Position numbers and translations under genes: made by a program. A model generated the notes under the pieces. It ran no database searches. It saw only the letters and a list, made by a program, of their open reading frames with translations, and was not told the DNA's origin. This document shows, piece after piece, positions 62,112 to 64,000 of a stretch of 64,000 bases of DNA. The stretch's first letter is position 1. Each line of letters starts with the position of its first letter. This DNA comes from Archegozetes longisetosus (taxonomy: Eukaryota; Arthropoda; Arachnida; Sarcoptiformes; Trhypochthoniidae): the NCBI GenBank assembly GCA_018873245.2, contig JAEMBT020000004.1:8473073-8537072 (forward strand). The letters are read 5' to 3'.

Positions 62112-62285
62112 TATTGAGTTGAAATATGCGCTCAAATATTGAAACCTTTTCTAATTGGCTGATATATATGGCAAATACGTTGAAAGTGAAGCGACTGCTC
62201 AGTGATTTTGTCGTTATGAAAGTAAGAGTCGATTAGATGTCAATATTATTAGGATATCAATCAAGAGGATAAGTTGAATCATATA

Positions 62286-63893
62286 ATGGAAGAAGATTTA
62301 CAGATATTAACTCTTCCTTATAATAACGATTTGTCATCTCTTTATAGTCAAACTAATAATATAATTATTTTAATTCTTATAATAATTCAATCCTTACTAT
62401 TGGTTTGTATTCCATATATTTTTCTTTCTAATTAGTGTTTATTTATTTTTATTTTCAGTTATTGCTCAATTTATTGCCTATTAATTTATTAATTTATTTG
62501 ATTAATATTTATGATATACAAGTAATATTTAGTTAAATTAGAGACCAGTTAATGATTAATTGAAAGCGAGTTATTATCAAATAACTCATTTTTTCACTTG
62601 AATCCTATAACTATTGATTTATTTTTATTTGAAGTATCTTAAAGCTGAATAAATAGCAACAATTTAGTAGTTTTAGCTTAAAAATAATATTTGGTTTGTA
62701 GTTGAATTGTATTTTTGTTGTTGTTTGAACGTTTGAGACATTTGTTAGTATTTGGTTCGTATGACTCATATGCTAATTAATACTTAGATGTACTGTCAAT
62801 AGATTCCAATCATTTTAACTTTAATGCAAACCATTTTTCGCAGACAATAGTTGATCGTAAAAGTGATGAATATTTGGCATTCTTTAAGTCATGTTTAGAT
62901 TATGGGCATATCTATTGATTATCTGCTATTCACACCGAATGTGTAATTTAATCAGACATTCAAATCAGTTATTTTGTAGATTGTTTAGAAAACGCCAAAT
63001 GTCTCAACGTTTGAATTCAAATTTTTTCTTTCCTGATTATTAATTGTTTTGAACTGACATGCAGTTAATGTGATAATTTGTTTACGACTAGTTAATATTT
63101 GGAACATTGACTCCATTTATATCTTATTTGTTATCTAGATTTCAGTACTACTGATCAGTTTTTTGCTACCATTGAATCATAACAATTGGCAACAGTTATG
63201 GTCGGACCAAAAGAATCCATTACTTGATTCTTACGCCATAACCGTTTACAGTCACATATTTGTATGGCTAATAATCTTAATAATACGCTATTATATGCGA
63301 AATGTTTACTACAAAAGACTTCGAGTGTTGGGTTATTACAAGCATCACGATAGAGTCAACTGTCTGGCATTAATCCCAGCCATTGTTTTGCACAAATCAA
63401 ATGCATTACTGCTTCTGTTGACAACAATTCTCTGTAAATATGAGGACAAAGCGATCAAAATCTCAAATGGCATACAATTAAAACCAATAAATTGGGCACA
63501 AATTGTTATCACGATTGCTGTGGTTATAATAATACCGTTTTTGGCCAAGTTGTTCTATCATGAATTGAAATTTCGCTCTGAACGCAATCCACCAGACATA
63601 TTCTGTGTGGACGATCCGCAACATTTGATCACATCAGCAGGACTTAACGAAATCGGCGTCAGGTATTTATCATCACATATGATTGTTTTATTAATTATCA
63701 AATTAGTTGTTTGATCGTTTTATTAATTCTGAGTTTAATTGACTGATTGTCAAGGTCTTCATCTTATTTGGAAGACTTACTGGAAAAACAGGCCGATTTA
63801 ATCTATAATCTCAAACTACAAAATACTCACTTGCGAGTAATGCTCTATAAAACTACTCAACGTACGAATCGTGAATCACTCCAATCCAGTTAA
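62286..63893 (+). CDS. TMEM192: TMEM192-like lysosomal membrane protein
   Basis: TMEM192 is a four-pass, homodimerising protein of lysosomal and late endosomal membranes whose exact role is unsettled. Three exons join in phase: 62286-62402, 63139-63662 and 63755-63893, giving 259 residues against about 270 in mammals. An acidic N-terminus (MEEDLQ) precedes membrane segment 1 (about 25-50, split by intron 1). Segments 2 (about 70-91), 3 (about 113-137) and 4 (about 157-178) follow. The C-terminus holds the family's most diagnostic stretch, GVR-SSSYLEDLLEKQADLI (211 onward), matching the vertebrate pattern Gly-Phe-Arg...Ser-Ser-Leu-Glu-Glu-Ile-Val-Glu-Lys-Gln. It continues as a short amphipathic, probably coiled-coil helix. 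Intron 1 is 736 bases, intron 2 only 92. The start is the first ATG in frame. The gene lies 340 bases behind TMC on the same strand. Confidence 0.9.
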
Positions 63894-64000
63894 ACACAAC
63901 TATTGTATAATTCAAACTTTCAATCGAGTATTATACAACTTGAAATCCTTTTTCAGATATTTGTAAATTCAATTAATATAATAGTTATTAATTTTTTTAT
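63894..64000. other. 3' flank of the TMEM192-like gene
   Basis: The last 107 bases are A+T-rich and noncoding. They probably belong to the 3' untranslated region; no AATAAA hexamer is visible before the window ends. Confidence 0.5.

Overview
This is a strongly A+T-rich, gene-poor stretch of an animal nuclear genome. The genes are split by many short introns (mostly about 60-200 bases), have GT-AG junctions and include microexons down to 13 bases. One gene belongs to the Beaten-path (Beat) family of immunoglobulin-domain neuronal proteins, known mainly from arthropods. With the TMC channel gene and the A+T-rich DNA full of (GA)n and (CA)n tracts, this points to an arthropod. A mite or other chelicerate is possible, but that is a guess. 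I saw no bacterial operon, tRNA, rRNA or CRISPR array.

Layout. Bases 1-162 hold what looks like the last exon of an unidentified gene. Bases 163-30000 are intergenic DNA with minisatellites, dinucleotide tracts, hairpins and a few G+C-richer patches without a recognisable product. Bases 30001-35436 encode a Beat-like protein (signal peptide, two Ig domains, 12 exons recovered); its 3' end was not found. Bases 35640-55727 are again mostly empty DNA with repeats. Bases 55728-61945 encode a complete TMC (transmembrane channel-like) protein. I could join 18 exons in consistent phase into a 953-residue reading frame. Intron 1 carries a short hAT-type DNA transposon relic with terminal inverted repeats, a probable target-site duplication and a remnant of the transposase C-terminal dimerisation domain. 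Bases 62286-63893 encode a complete TMEM192-like lysosomal membrane protein in three exons, starting only 340 bases after the TMC stop codon.

All recognised genes are on the + strand. Nothing suggests that they act in one pathway: Beat proteins act in axon guidance, TMC proteins in mechanosensory channels, and TMEM192 in the lysosomal membrane. The tight TMC-TMEM192 spacing is the only hint of shared transcriptional context. I found no convincing undescribed system. The points most worth a second look are the hAT relic, the splice-variable extracellular loop of TMC, the Beat microexons, and a recurring TATTCTGTA-type minisatellite at three sites.
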